Source: Litorilinea aerophila (GTDB taxonomy: Bacteria > Chloroflexota > Anaerolineae > Caldilineales > Caldilineaceae). From it: a DNA stretch of 64,000 nt. Where the stretch lies: assembly GCF_006569185.2 (NCBI RefSeq), contig NZ_VIGC02000020.1:51731-115730 (forward strand), given 5' to 3'. Shown here piece after piece: positions 57,170 to 64,000 of this stretch; within the stretch, counting starts at the first letter, position 1, and each line of letters opens with the position of its first letter. Below the pieces are notes generated by a model. That model was not told the origin of the DNA. It saw nothing but the letters and a program-made list of their open reading frames with translations, and ran no database searches. The translations under genes were made by a program, and so were the position numbers.

Positions 57170-57976
57170 TCAGAGAAGACCGGCAGCCAGGACTCGCGCC
57201 GCCGAGTCGCCGTCCAGATAGAGCCGGGCGTGCTCCACCGTGCGCAGGATGGAGCCGGGCCGGCTTTCGTCCACCGGCTGGGCCAGGCAGGCGTAAACTG
57301 CGTCCGCCTTGCGGGACTCGGGCACGATGGCCAGGATCTGCCTGGCGGCCAGCAGCGCGGGGATGGTCAGGGTGATGGCATGGGTGGGAACCTCCTCCAG
57401 GCTGGCGAAGTGACCTTCCCCCACCTGCTGTCGACGGCTCACCGGATCCAGCCGCACCACCTTCACCCAGACCGGGTCGTTGAACTCGGCAAAGGGTGGG
57501 TCGTTGAAGGCCAGGTGCCCGTTTTCGCCCCACCCCAGGGCCACCAGATCCGCGGGGTGGCTGCGCAGCAGCGCGGCATAGTCGGCGCACGCCTGCTCCA
57601 CGCTGGTGGATGAGCCGGCCCCGCAGCTCGGGACCGGGTAGAACGCGGCCGGCTGCACATGGTCGATGATGTGCTCCCGCAGGAAGCGGGGGAAGCTGGC
57701 CGGGTGGTTGGGGTCGATACCCAGGTACTCGTCCATGTGAAAGACGTGAACCTTGCTCCAATCGATGCCGTCCAGTTCTCGCAGGGCATGGAGAAAGGTG
57801 AGTTGGGAATTGCCGGTGGCCAGGATCAGGTTGGCCTGGCCCCGTTCAGCGATGGCCTGACGCAGGATGGACCGGGCATCCCAGGCAGCCGCACGTCCCA
57901 GCTCCTGATTGCTGGCGTAGACGGCCACCGGGAGCCGGTCTACCTGGCCCGTTCGTTGAGGTTGTACCGGGTTCAT
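57170..57976 (-). CDS. nagB: Glucosamine-6-phosphate deaminase-like enzyme
   Basis: A 268-residue member of the NagB/6-phosphogluconolactonase fold that would convert glucosamine-6-P to fructose-6-P and ammonia. Seen: ILATGNSQLTFLHALRELD (phosphate loop), VHVFHMDEYLGIDPNHPAS with Asp82, and VALGWGENGHLAFNDPPFAE. In E. coli NagB the second motif holds Asp141, His143 and Glu148; here they read Asn152, His154 and Asp159, so two catalytic positions differ. This occurs in a subset of family members as far as I recall, but activity should be checked. The gene starts 9 bp after the nagA stop, in the classical nag order. A tandem repeat array follows. Confidence 0.85.
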   Translation of the reverse strand: MNPVQPQRTGQVDRLPVAVYASNQELGRAAAWDARSILRQAIAERGQANLILATGNSQLTFLHALRELDGIDWSKVHVFHMDEYLGIDPNHPASFPRFLREHIIDHVQPAAFYPVPSCGAGSSTSVEQACADYAALLRSHPADLVALGWGENGHLAFNDPPFAEFNDPVWVKVVRLDPVSRRQQVGEGHFASLEEVPTHAITLTIPALLAARQILAIVPESRKADAVYACLAQPVDESRPGSILRTVEHARLYLDGDSAARVLAAGLL

Positions 57977-57985
57977 GATCTGCTC

Positions 57986-59248
57986 TCACTTTTTCTGTGA
58001 AATCTGCATCATCGATGGATCTCCCGAACCGTCGCCTGCCTGCATCGCCTCGCCGGGGCCATGCACCCAGCGGCCCCGGACCAGGGTGCCCCAGGCACTG
58101 AAGTCGGGGTTGAAGATGGCCACGTCGGCGTCCTTGCCTGGCGCCAGGCTGCCCTTCCGATCCGCCAGGCCGATGACCCGGGCCGGCGTCAGGCTGGCCA
58201 TGCGCACCGCCGCTGCCAGGGGAATCCCCACCACGTCGGTCAGGATGGGGAGCATCTGGTTGAGCAGGGTGGTGCTGCCGGCAAACGCGGTACGGTCCAA
58301 CAGCATGCCCACGCCGTCGTGGACTTCGTACTCCATGCCGCCCATGCGAAAGCGGGCACCCTCGGGCAGGCCGGCGCCGCTGGTGGCGTCGGAAATGGCG
58401 CAGAGGCGGTCCGGCCCGATGCACTTGTAGGCCAGCTTCATCAGGGTAGGCGGCAGATGGCGGTTGTCGCTGATCATCTCTGCGGTGAGGTTGTCATAGG
58501 TGAGGGTGACCTCCAGCAGGCCGGGCTTCCGCCAGGGGCCTTCCCGCACGGTGGTGGATTGGGCGCTCCAGATGTGGATGGTGTGGCGCAGGCCAGCTTC
58601 CAGCGCGGGCAGGAGATCCTCTTCCCGGGCTGCGCTGTGGCCGGCTGCGGGTACGATCTCCAGCGCCACCAGGCGCCGGGTCAGCGCGACGGCGCCGGGC
58701 AGCTCAGGCGCGTAGCTCATGATGCGGATGACATCGTGATGGGCCAGCAGGGCCTCGGGGCTGCCGTCGTCCGGCGTGCGCAGATGGGCCGGGTCTTGGG
58801 CGCCAGCCTGGGCCGGGGCGAAGTACGGCCCTTCCACGTGAACCCCCAGGATCTGGGCACCCGGCTGCGGGTTCTGCATCCAGGAGCGGGCCCGCTCCAG
58901 AGAGGCCACCAGCGCCTGGATGGGCGCGGTGGCCGTGGTGGCCAGAAGGCCAGTGACGCCCCGCCGGGCGTTTTCGGCGGTGATGGTGGCGAAGGCCTCG
59001 TCTGTCGGTTCGTTGAAGGTGTGGCCCAGCGCGCCGTGGATGTGGATATCTACCAGACCTGGCGTGATCAGGCGTCCGCCCACATCGATCCGGCGAATCT
59101 CGTCGCCTAGCTCGCCAGGTGCGGCGATGCCGGCAATGCGTTCCCCGTCGATGACCAGCGCCTGGCCGCTGAGGACGCTGTCGGGAAGGACAAGCCGTCC
59201 GTTGACCAGGGCAAAGTGTCCAGCAGTATACCGGTTGATTTCGTTCAT
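57986..59248 (-). CDS. nagA: N-acetylglucosamine-6-phosphate deacetylase
   Basis: A 420-residue amidohydrolase that removes acetate from GlcNAc-6-P. Motifs: LITPGLVDIHIHGALGHTFN (metal His-x-His), ILGVHVEGPYFAPAQAGAQD (Glu), VPAAGHSAAREEDLLPALEA (His), LRHTIHIWSAQ, and CAISDATSGAGLPEGARF with the catalytic Asp. It is the first gene of a nagA-nagB pair. The last residues (MMQISQKK) are encoded by DNA like the dispersed TGTGAAATCTG motif, which suggests the 3' end was altered by that repeat. A 12-bp perfect palindrome lies upstream (59327-59338). Cytoplasmic; the source could be cell-wall recycling or chitin-derived sugar. Confidence 0.93.
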   Translation of the reverse strand: MNEINRYTAGHFALVNGRLVLPDSVLSGQALVIDGERIAGIAAPGELGDEIRRIDVGGRLITPGLVDIHIHGALGHTFNEPTDEAFATITAENARRGVTGLLATTATAPIQALVASLERARSWMQNPQPGAQILGVHVEGPYFAPAQAGAQDPAHLRTPDDGSPEALLAHHDVIRIMSYAPELPGAVALTRRLVALEIVPAAGHSAAREEDLLPALEAGLRHTIHIWSAQSTTVREGPWRKPGLLEVTLTYDNLTAEMISDNRHLPPTLMKLAYKCIGPDRLCAISDATSGAGLPEGARFRMGGMEYEVHDGVGMLLDRTAFAGSTTLLNQMLPILTDVVGIPLAAAVRMASLTPARVIGLADRKGSLAPGKDADVAIFNPDFSAWGTLVRGRWVHGPGEAMQAGDGSGDPSMMQISQKK

Positions 59249-59326
59249 GGTGCAGGCAAGCCTTGCTAGGAAGCGGGGGCTCTGGTTGTGGCGGGGGCAA
59301 TGGGCCCCTGGACCGTTTTGTGACCT

Positions 59327-59338
59327 TACAACGTTGTA
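59327..59338. promoter_or_regulatory. Palindromic operator candidate upstream of nagA
   Basis: TACAACGTTGTA is a perfect 12-bp palindrome, 79 bp before the nagA start and overlapping a TATAC stretch. The central AACGTT is typical of LacI-family sites, but no regulator gene is adjacent and no convincing promoter boxes could be aligned to it. Confidence 0.4.
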
Positions 59339-59440
59339 TACTTGTCCGGCCCGTTTCTGGTAGAATTTACGGGATTGACAGGTTACCCTCTTTGTGTTAA
59401 CAGCTATCCTGTATGAAAGCGATTGGTGCCGGCGGAGCTG

Positions 59441-60415
59441 TCAGAAGCCCATGCCAGGCGGCGTGGAGACTTCGTCCAGGCGTCGTCGCACGTCGGCATC
59501 CAGATGCCAGCCCAGGGCGCCCACGTTTTCCAGCAACTGGGCTTCGGTATCGCTGCCCGTGATGGCCACGGTGATCTCCGGGTGGGAGAGTACCCAGGCC
59601 AGGGCCACCTGGGCCGGCGTCCTGCCCAGCTCCCGGGCCACTTCCTGAACCGTCCGGATCACCGCCCCGGCCGGCCCCTGCATGATGCGGTCGAACTGTT
59701 CCCGGCCTCGGGTGGCCCAGTAGGAGCCGGCGGGGGGATCCTGCCCCGGCTGATACAGGCCGCTCAGCAGGCCGATGGCCAGGGGGCTGTAGGCCATGGC
59801 TCCCAGGCCCTGATCCCGGATGAGGCCGAACATCTCCTTTTCCAGGCTGCGGTCCAGCAGGTTGTACTGGTTCTGGACGCACATGAAGGGCGTGGCCAGC
59901 AGCCGGTCTGCGATCCAGAGGGCCCGGCAGACCTGCCAGGCCTGGAAGTTGCAGCAGCCAACGTAGCGCACCTTGCCGGCCCGCACCAGGTCGTCCAGGG
60001 CCCGCACCGTCTCCTCCAGGGGCGTCGAGGGATCGAAGACATGGACCAGGTAGATGTCGATGTAGTCGGTCTGGAGGCGGGTGAGGGAACGTTCTACCTC
60101 CCGCAGGATATGCAGCCGGGAGAGGCCGTAGTCGTTGGGCCCCTGGCCCACCCGGCCGGCCACCTTGGAGGTGATGACCACCTGGTCCCGGCGGCCCTGG
60201 AGGACCCGTCCCAGGATCCGCTCCGAGCGGCCAAAGTGAATGTGATCGTCGGTGGGGGAGTAGATGTTGGCGCAATCGATGAGGTTGATGCCCAGGTCCA
60301 GGGCGCGTTCGATCATCCGTTGGGCGGCCGCTTCATCGGCCTGCCCCCGCAGCCCCAGTCCCAGGGCCAGCCTGCTCACTCTCAGCCCGGCTGATCCAAA
60401 ATTCACGTAGTCCAC
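59441..60415 (-). CDS. Aldo/keto reductase
   Basis: A 324-residue NADPH-type reductase with TIM barrel. The catalytic tetrad is Asp and Tyr in NLIDCANIYSPTDDH, Lys in VVITSKVAGRVGQG and His in DIYLVHVFDPSTPLEETV. Other family text: YVGCCNFQAWQVCRAL, QNQYNLLDRSLEKEM, MAYSPLAIGLLSGLYQPG, QVALAWVLSHPEITVAITGS. It resembles the general-stress/YghZ-like group. It ends about 190 bp from nagA's start on the same strand, so it is a separate or loosely linked unit. The physiological aldehyde or ketone is unknown. Confidence 0.9.
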   Translation of the reverse strand: MDYVNFGSAGLRVSRLALGLGLRGQADEAAAQRMIERALDLGINLIDCANIYSPTDDHIHFGRSERILGRVLQGRRDQVVITSKVAGRVGQGPNDYGLSRLHILREVERSLTRLQTDYIDIYLVHVFDPSTPLEETVRALDDLVRAGKVRYVGCCNFQAWQVCRALWIADRLLATPFMCVQNQYNLLDRSLEKEMFGLIRDQGLGAMAYSPLAIGLLSGLYQPGQDPPAGSYWATRGREQFDRIMQGPAGAVIRTVQEVARELGRTPAQVALAWVLSHPEITVAITGSDTEAQLLENVGALGWHLDADVRRRLDEVSTPPGMGF

Positions 60416-60474
60416 AGGCGGTGATCCTTCCTGGTGAGGGAATCAGAAGTGGAAGTACAGTGTAGCGAAATCCG

Positions 60475-60682
60475 ACCAACTTGACAAACCTGCCCCCCCG
60501 AAAAGTTGGTGTAGAGGCGGCGGACAGGAGGAGGTGATAGCCAAACCATTGGACGTCTGTACCTGCCAAACGTGGGCCTTCTCTGGATAGGAGACTGGAG
60601 AAGCGCCCGATGTGCGGAAGCCACAGGACCCCATGCCGGGCAGCGGAGCACCAACCCAAACGCCCCCCGTGGCTTCCCACGG
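60475..60682 (+). promoter_or_regulatory. Structured leader with alternative pairings upstream of the beta-helix gene
   Basis: ACCAACTT (60475-60482) can pair with AAGTTGGT (60503-60510). The same GTTGGTG (60505-60511) can instead pair with CACCAAC at 60649-60655, closing a domain of about 150 nt. Inside lies a hairpin with CTTCTC and GGAGAAG. Just before the RBS, CCGTGG and CCACGG form another hairpin (about 60667-60682). Mutually exclusive pairing is typical of attenuators or riboswitches. It matches none of the common riboswitch cores I looked for. Confidence 0.3.
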
Positions 60683-60700
60683 TATGGAGAGGAGAACATA

Positions 60701-61981
60701 ATGCACCATGGTTTCAAGCGGGCGCGGGCTGTCAGCTGGCCCCTGCTCATCTGTGCATGCCTGCTCACGGTGGGAGTCAGCCTGCTGGCCTACACCCGGG
60801 CCGGCGCCCAGGAAAATGTCCACGACGAAGATGTGGACTTCCTGGATGTCTGCCCAGCCGGATGCCCCTACGACTCGATCCAGGCCGCCGTGGATGCGGC
60901 GGCGCCGGGCGACGTGGTCCGCGTGGCGGTGGGAATCTACACGGACCTCCACGCCCGGGGACAGGTCACCCAGGTGGTCTACATCTCCAAGAGCGTGACC
61001 ATCCGGGGCGGCTATTCCCTCCAGTTTACCGATCCCCCGAATCCGACGGCCTACCCCACGGTGTTGGATGCCAGGGGACAGGGCCGGGTTTTCTTTATCA
61101 CCGGCGACATCCATGTGACCCTTCAGGGTCTGCGCCTGACCGGCGGCCACATCGAGGGCGATGGAGGGGGGCTGCGTGCCTCCGGCGCCAACGTGGTCCT
61201 GGAGCAGGTGGAGGTGAGGAGCAATGAAGCCCACCGGGGGGGCGGACTCTACTTCGACAACTGCCAGGTCCGCCTCTGGAGTAGCCTGGTGCAGGACAAC
61301 CAGGCTACAGGCAACGGCGGCGGCCTCTACCTGTACAACAGCCCGGCTGTCCTGGCCCGCAACTGGCTTCTGGACAATGGGAGCGGCGAAGACGGCGGTG
61401 GCATCTACATGTTGCTGCAGCATCTCTACCTGGCCAACAATGTCATCGCCCACAATCGGGCGGACGGCCGGGGCAGCGGGATCTTCCTAGCCGGCGATGC
61501 AGACATGATCCACAACACCCTGGCCCGTAACGGTGGCCCTGCCGGCCAGGGTCTCTACCAGCTCTCCAACACGGCACGCCTCACCAATACCATCATCGTC
61601 GACCATCCGGTCGGCATCTTTGTGGCCGGCAGCGCCACAGTCAACTTGGAGGCCACCTTCTGGGGCCATGAGACCTGGGCCAACGGGACCAACTACATCG
61701 CTCGGGGTACCATAGAGACCGGCACCATCGAAATTTCGGCTGCACCGGGCTTCCGGGCACCGGATGCCGGCGACTACCATCTCACCGAGAGCTCCAGCGC
61801 CCTGGACGTGGGCATCCAGACGGCTGTCACCCGAGATCTGGATGGAGAGGAACGTCCCTTCGGCCCGGCCGTGGACATGGGCGCGGATGAGTACCACCCA
61901 GGGCCGGCCATGCAACCGGCCAGCTACCTTCCCCTGATCGTCAATCGCCGGAGTGCGGCCACCGGCAGCCAGGATCCCTGA
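60701..61981 (+). CDS. Secreted right-handed beta-helix protein
   Basis: A 426-residue exported protein. Signal peptide (about 1-37, with PLLICACLLTVGVSLLAYTR), then VCPAGCPYDSIQAAVDAAAP leading into a DUF1565/pectate-lyase-like parallel beta-helix. Successive coils contain GLRLTGGHIEGDGGGLRASG, GGGLYFDNCQVRLWSSLVQD, GGGLYLYNSPAVLARNWLLD and GGGIYMLLQHLYLANNVIAH. The C-terminus has DLDGEERPFGPAVDMGADEY, a common ending of such helices, then SYLPLIVNRR. No catalytic residues of polysaccharide lyases are recognisable, so a binding or structural surface role is as likely. The ATG at 60701 follows AGAGGAGA; an upstream frame to 60572 is not supported. Confidence 0.82.
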   Translation: MHHGFKRARAVSWPLLICACLLTVGVSLLAYTRAGAQENVHDEDVDFLDVCPAGCPYDSIQAAVDAAAPGDVVRVAVGIYTDLHARGQVTQVVYISKSVTIRGGYSLQFTDPPNPTAYPTVLDARGQGRVFFITGDIHVTLQGLRLTGGHIEGDGGGLRASGANVVLEQVEVRSNEAHRGGGLYFDNCQVRLWSSLVQDNQATGNGGGLYLYNSPAVLARNWLLDNGSGEDGGGIYMLLQHLYLANNVIAHNRADGRGSGIFLAGDADMIHNTLARNGGPAGQGLYQLSNTARLTNTIIVDHPVGIFVAGSATVNLEATFWGHETWANGTNYIARGTIETGTIEISAAPGFRAPDAGDYHLTESSSALDVGIQTAVTRDLDGEERPFGPAVDMGADEYHPGPAMQPASYLPLIVNRRSAATGSQDP

Positions 61982-61993
61982 AGCAGCCGATAA

Positions 61994-62390
61994 GACGGAA
62001 CGCCGGTGCCCTTGTCCGGCCAGGAGGCCGGACCTGCGGCTTGCCGGGCGAATTGGGGCCGTCTGGCCGTCCCGTAGGTCACCCATCCTTGCGTGACAGC
62101 GGTGCCGGCGACGGAACGCTGGCGCCCTTGTCCGGCCAGGAGGCCGGACCTACGGCTTGCCGGGCGAATGGGGGCTGCCTGGCCGTCTCGTAGGTCACGC
62201 ATCCTTGCGTGACAGTGGTGCCGGCGACGGAACGCTGGTACCCTTGTCCGGCCAGGAGGCCGGACCTACGGCTTGCCGGGCGAATGGGGGCTGCCTGGCC
62301 GTCTCGTAGGTCACGCATCCTTGCGTGACAGTGGTGCCGGCGACGGAACGTCGGTGCCCTTGTCCGGCCAGGAGGCCGGACCTACGGCCA
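61994..62390. repeat. Tandem array of an exact 116-bp palindromic unit, about 3.4 copies
   Basis: Units start GACGGAACG at 61994, 62110, 62226 and 62342, each exactly 116 bp apart; the last stops after the first hairpin. Every unit has two palindromes: TCCGGCC/GGCCGGA around AGGA, and GTCACGC/GCGTGAC around a short ATCCTT loop, joined by TACGGCTTGCCGGGCGAATG. Copies 2 and 3 are nearly identical. The array fills the gap between the convergent beta-helix and lactonase genes. It is unrelated in sequence to the 109-bp array but has the same design. Confidence 0.9.
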
Positions 62391-63494
62391 GCGCATCTGG
62401 ATGCAGACGGGCGTGGGCACCTGGGCCACGTGGCCGGTGGGCGTCAACCGACCGGAGCGGGTGTCGATCCGGAAGACGACGATGTTGTCGCTGTTCTGGT
62501 TGGCGGCCAGCAGATAGGTTCCCGTTGGATCCAGGGCAAAGTCGCGGGGGATGGCGCCCTGGGTCGGCTCGTGGCCCACCAGCTCCAGCTCCCCGCTCCC
62601 TTCGTCACAAGCGTAGATGACGATGCTGTCGTGACCCCGGTTGGAGCCGTACACAAACTTGCCCGAAGGGTGGACGTGGACGTCGGCGCAGTGGCTACGG
62701 CCCTGGAAGTCCTCCGGCAGGGTGGAGAGAGTCTGGATCTCCTTGAGGGTGCCCCGCTCACCGTCGTAGGCAAAGGCGGTCATGGTGGAGTCCAGCTCGT
62801 TGATGACGTAGACGAAGCGGCCGTTGGGATGAAAGGCCAGGTGCCTGGGGCCGGCGCCGGCCTTGACCCGTGCCCAGGGTTGCTCCGGATTGGGGGTCAG
62901 CTTGCCTGCCTCCAGGTCCAACCGGTAGATCAGGAGCTTGTCCAGCCCCAGGTCCGCGGCCAGGGCAAAGCGGTTGTTGGGGTCCACGTTGATGGAGTGG
63001 GCATGGGGACCCTCCTGGCGTTGGGGGTTGACGCTGGAGCCCTCGTGTTGCACGAAGTCGCTGGCCACGCCCAGCCGGCCGTCCCGCTGGATGGGGAACA
63101 TCACCACGCTGCCGCCGCCGTAGTTGGCTGCCAGCACGTAACGGCCGGAGGCTTCTACCGTCACATAACACGGCGCAGCACCCTGGCTGGGCTGCTGGTT
63201 GATGAAGGTCAGACCCCCCGTCTCCGGGTCGATGGCGAAGGAGCTCACCGCGCCGCTGGATCTGCCGCCGAAATCGCTCACCTCGTTGACCGCGTAGAGA
63301 TGTTGCCCGTCTGGCGCCAGGGCCAGGTAGGAGGGGTTGTCCACGCCGGTGACCTGGCCGGCCGGGCGGAGTGTGCCCTGCTCCAGATCCAGATGGAGCA
63401 GATAGATCCCCTCGCTCTTTCCCTGGACATGGGCGGCCCGGCGGGTGTAGGTACCGATGTAGAGCCAAAGCACCGAATCGTTTTGGGTGGACAT
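62382..63494 (-). CDS. pgl: Lactonase family beta-propeller (6-phosphogluconolactonase type)
   Basis: A 370-residue seven-bladed propeller protein of the YkgB/Pgl type, which hydrolyses 6-phosphogluconolactone in the oxidative pentose phosphate route. Opening WLYIGTYTRRAAHVQGKSEG, then repeats such as PSYLALAPDGQHLYAVNEVS, RYVLAANYGGGSVVMFPIQR, GPHAHSINVDPNNRFALAAD (conserved His), GPRHLAFHPNGRFVYVINEL and IPRDFALDPTGTYLLAANQN. The His, Arg and Asn residues of the central channel are kept. The last codons run into the 116-bp repeat array. Other sugar lactones are possible substrates. It is 36 bp downstream of the ABC transporter gene, on the same strand. Confidence 0.9.
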   Translation of the reverse strand: MSTQNDSVLWLYIGTYTRRAAHVQGKSEGIYLLHLDLEQGTLRPAGQVTGVDNPSYLALAPDGQHLYAVNEVSDFGGRSSGAVSSFAIDPETGGLTFINQQPSQGAAPCYVTVEASGRYVLAANYGGGSVVMFPIQRDGRLGVASDFVQHEGSSVNPQRQEGPHAHSINVDPNNRFALAADLGLDKLLIYRLDLEAGKLTPNPEQPWARVKAGAGPRHLAFHPNGRFVYVINELDSTMTAFAYDGERGTLKEIQTLSTLPEDFQGRSHCADVHVHPSGKFVYGSNRGHDSIVIYACDEGSGELELVGHEPTQGAIPRDFALDPTGTYLLAANQNSDNIVVFRIDTRSGRLTPTGHVAQVPTPVCIQMRWP

Positions 63495-63530
63495 GGTGGT
63501 TTCCTCTGGAATGGGTTGAACAAACTGGCA

Positions 63531-64000
63531 TTAACTGGACGACGCACACTGGCCCCGTAGTTTGAGGGGCTGTTCCAGCAGGCGGGCGTCCTCTTCCTGG
63601 GGGCGTAGCTGTCGTTCGTAGATTTCGGCGTAGAGGGGCGAGGCCTTCAGGAGCTCGTGATGGGTGCCCTGGGCGGCGATGCGGCCCCGCTCCAACACCA
63701 GGATCAGGTCGGCCATGCGCACCGTGCTGAGCCGCTGGGCGATCACGAAGGAGGTGCGTCCCTGCATCAGGCGGGCCAGGGCCATCTGGATCTGCCGCTC
63801 GGTCTCCGTGTCCACGCTGGCGGTGGCATCATCCAGCAGAAGGATGCGGGGATCCTTGAGCAGGGCCCGGGCGATGGCGATGCGCTGCTTCTGGCCGCCG
63901 GAGAGGGTCACGCCCCGCTCGCCCACGTAGGTATCGTACCCCCGTTCCATCTCCATGATGAAGTCGTGGGCCTGGGCCGCCCGGGCCGCCTCCACGATCT
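63531..64000 (-). CDS. ABC exporter ATP-binding domain, 3' part
   Basis: Only the C-terminal 156 or so codons are inside; the frame is open at the right edge. The Q-loop and Walker A lie outside. The ABC signature is [20 protein letters not shown], Walker B is [17 protein letters not shown], with Asp in the usual Glu position ([10 protein letters not shown], as in many MsbA/MDR-type exporters), and the switch His appears in [17 protein letters not shown] as Gln, where most have AHRLST. That His-to-Gln change, together with the Asp at the catalytic Glu, suggests a degenerate site of a heterodimeric exporter. It precedes the lactonase gene by 36 bp. Confidence 0.88.
   Translation of the reverse strand, partial: IVEAARAAQAHDFIMEMERGYDTYVGERGVTLSGGQKQRIAIARALLKDPRILLLDDATASVDTETERQIQMALARLMQGRTSFVIAQRLSTVRMADLILVLERGRIAAQGTHHELLKASPLYAEIYERQLRPQEEDARLLEQPLKLRGQCASSS

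Noticed and set aside
60416..60700. Cobalamin, c-di-GMP-I or TPP riboswitch in the beta-helix leader
   Set aside because: None of the conserved core sequences I looked for is present; only unspecific pairing was found and is reported as a low-confidence leader.

Overview
The window is GC-rich bacterial chromosome (roughly two thirds G+C by eye) with short intergenic gaps and no rRNA, phage, IS transposase or CRISPR array. Several features suggest a Chloroflexota lineage, perhaps of the Caldilinea/Litorilinea kind: two large exported subtilases (one with VNWNS repeats), a Thermus-type isocitrate dehydrogenase with an extra C-terminal domain, ferredoxin-type nitrate assimilation, and many sugar-acid enzymes with scattered one-gene operons. 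This taxonomic reading is inference only, because no marker gene is present.

Layout. 1-8.3 kb: the end of arfB, then a leftward nitrate-assimilation operon (nirA, narK, nasA, a one-TM protein, a DedA protein), then a rightward secreted protein. 8.4-10.7 kb: two tRNA-Ala genes, each with its own promoter, RNase PH, and a helix-hairpin-helix protein. 11-14.3 kb: a large modular secreted subtilase. 14.4-26.1 kb: a signalling block with a double-membrane-module GGDEF/HD-GYP protein, a hybrid histidine kinase, a histidine-kinase/HD-GYP chimera, a triple universal stress protein, and an OmpR-type response regulator with its sensor kinase. 26.4-32.4 kb: a small membrane protein, a hydroxypyruvate-isomerase-like enzyme, an HDAC-family deacetylase, an SDR/amidase operon and a DksA-type zinc-finger protein. 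32.9-36 kb: a second subtilase. 36.3-54 kb: metabolic genes, including an esterase, PhyH dioxygenase, two NAD(P)-type dehydrogenases, GH29 fucosidase, P450, an unrecognised 590-residue protein, isocitrate dehydrogenase, enolase-superfamily dehydratase, D-threonine-aldolase-like enzyme, lactonase-type amidohydrolase and LDH2-type dehydrogenase. 53.6-57 kb: a MntA/HepT toxin-antitoxin pair between a dehydrogenase and an aminotransferase, then a PIG-L deacetylase. 57-64 kb: nagA-nagB, an aldo/keto reductase, a secreted beta-helix protein, a lactonase and the 3' end of an ABC exporter.

The most unusual content lies in four places. First, the c-di-GMP/two-component block contains one gene that looks assembled from parts of its two neighbours, with a degraded kinase ATP site and a palindrome filling its promoter spacer. 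Second, the non-coding DNA holds at least four repeat families: MITE-like elements with terminal inverted repeats in three and two copies, and two tandem arrays of palindrome-bearing units of about 109 and exactly 116 bp. Third, three unrelated exported proteins carry a short aromatic/hydrophobic LP motif next to the mature end or the C-terminus. Fourth, the unrecognised 590-residue protein has a promoter overlapped by a perfect palindrome.

Long antisense ORFs opposite nasA, narK, nirA and other genes were treated as GC-driven shadows. Starts were revised where a Shine-Dalgarno match or family length clearly favoured an internal codon.
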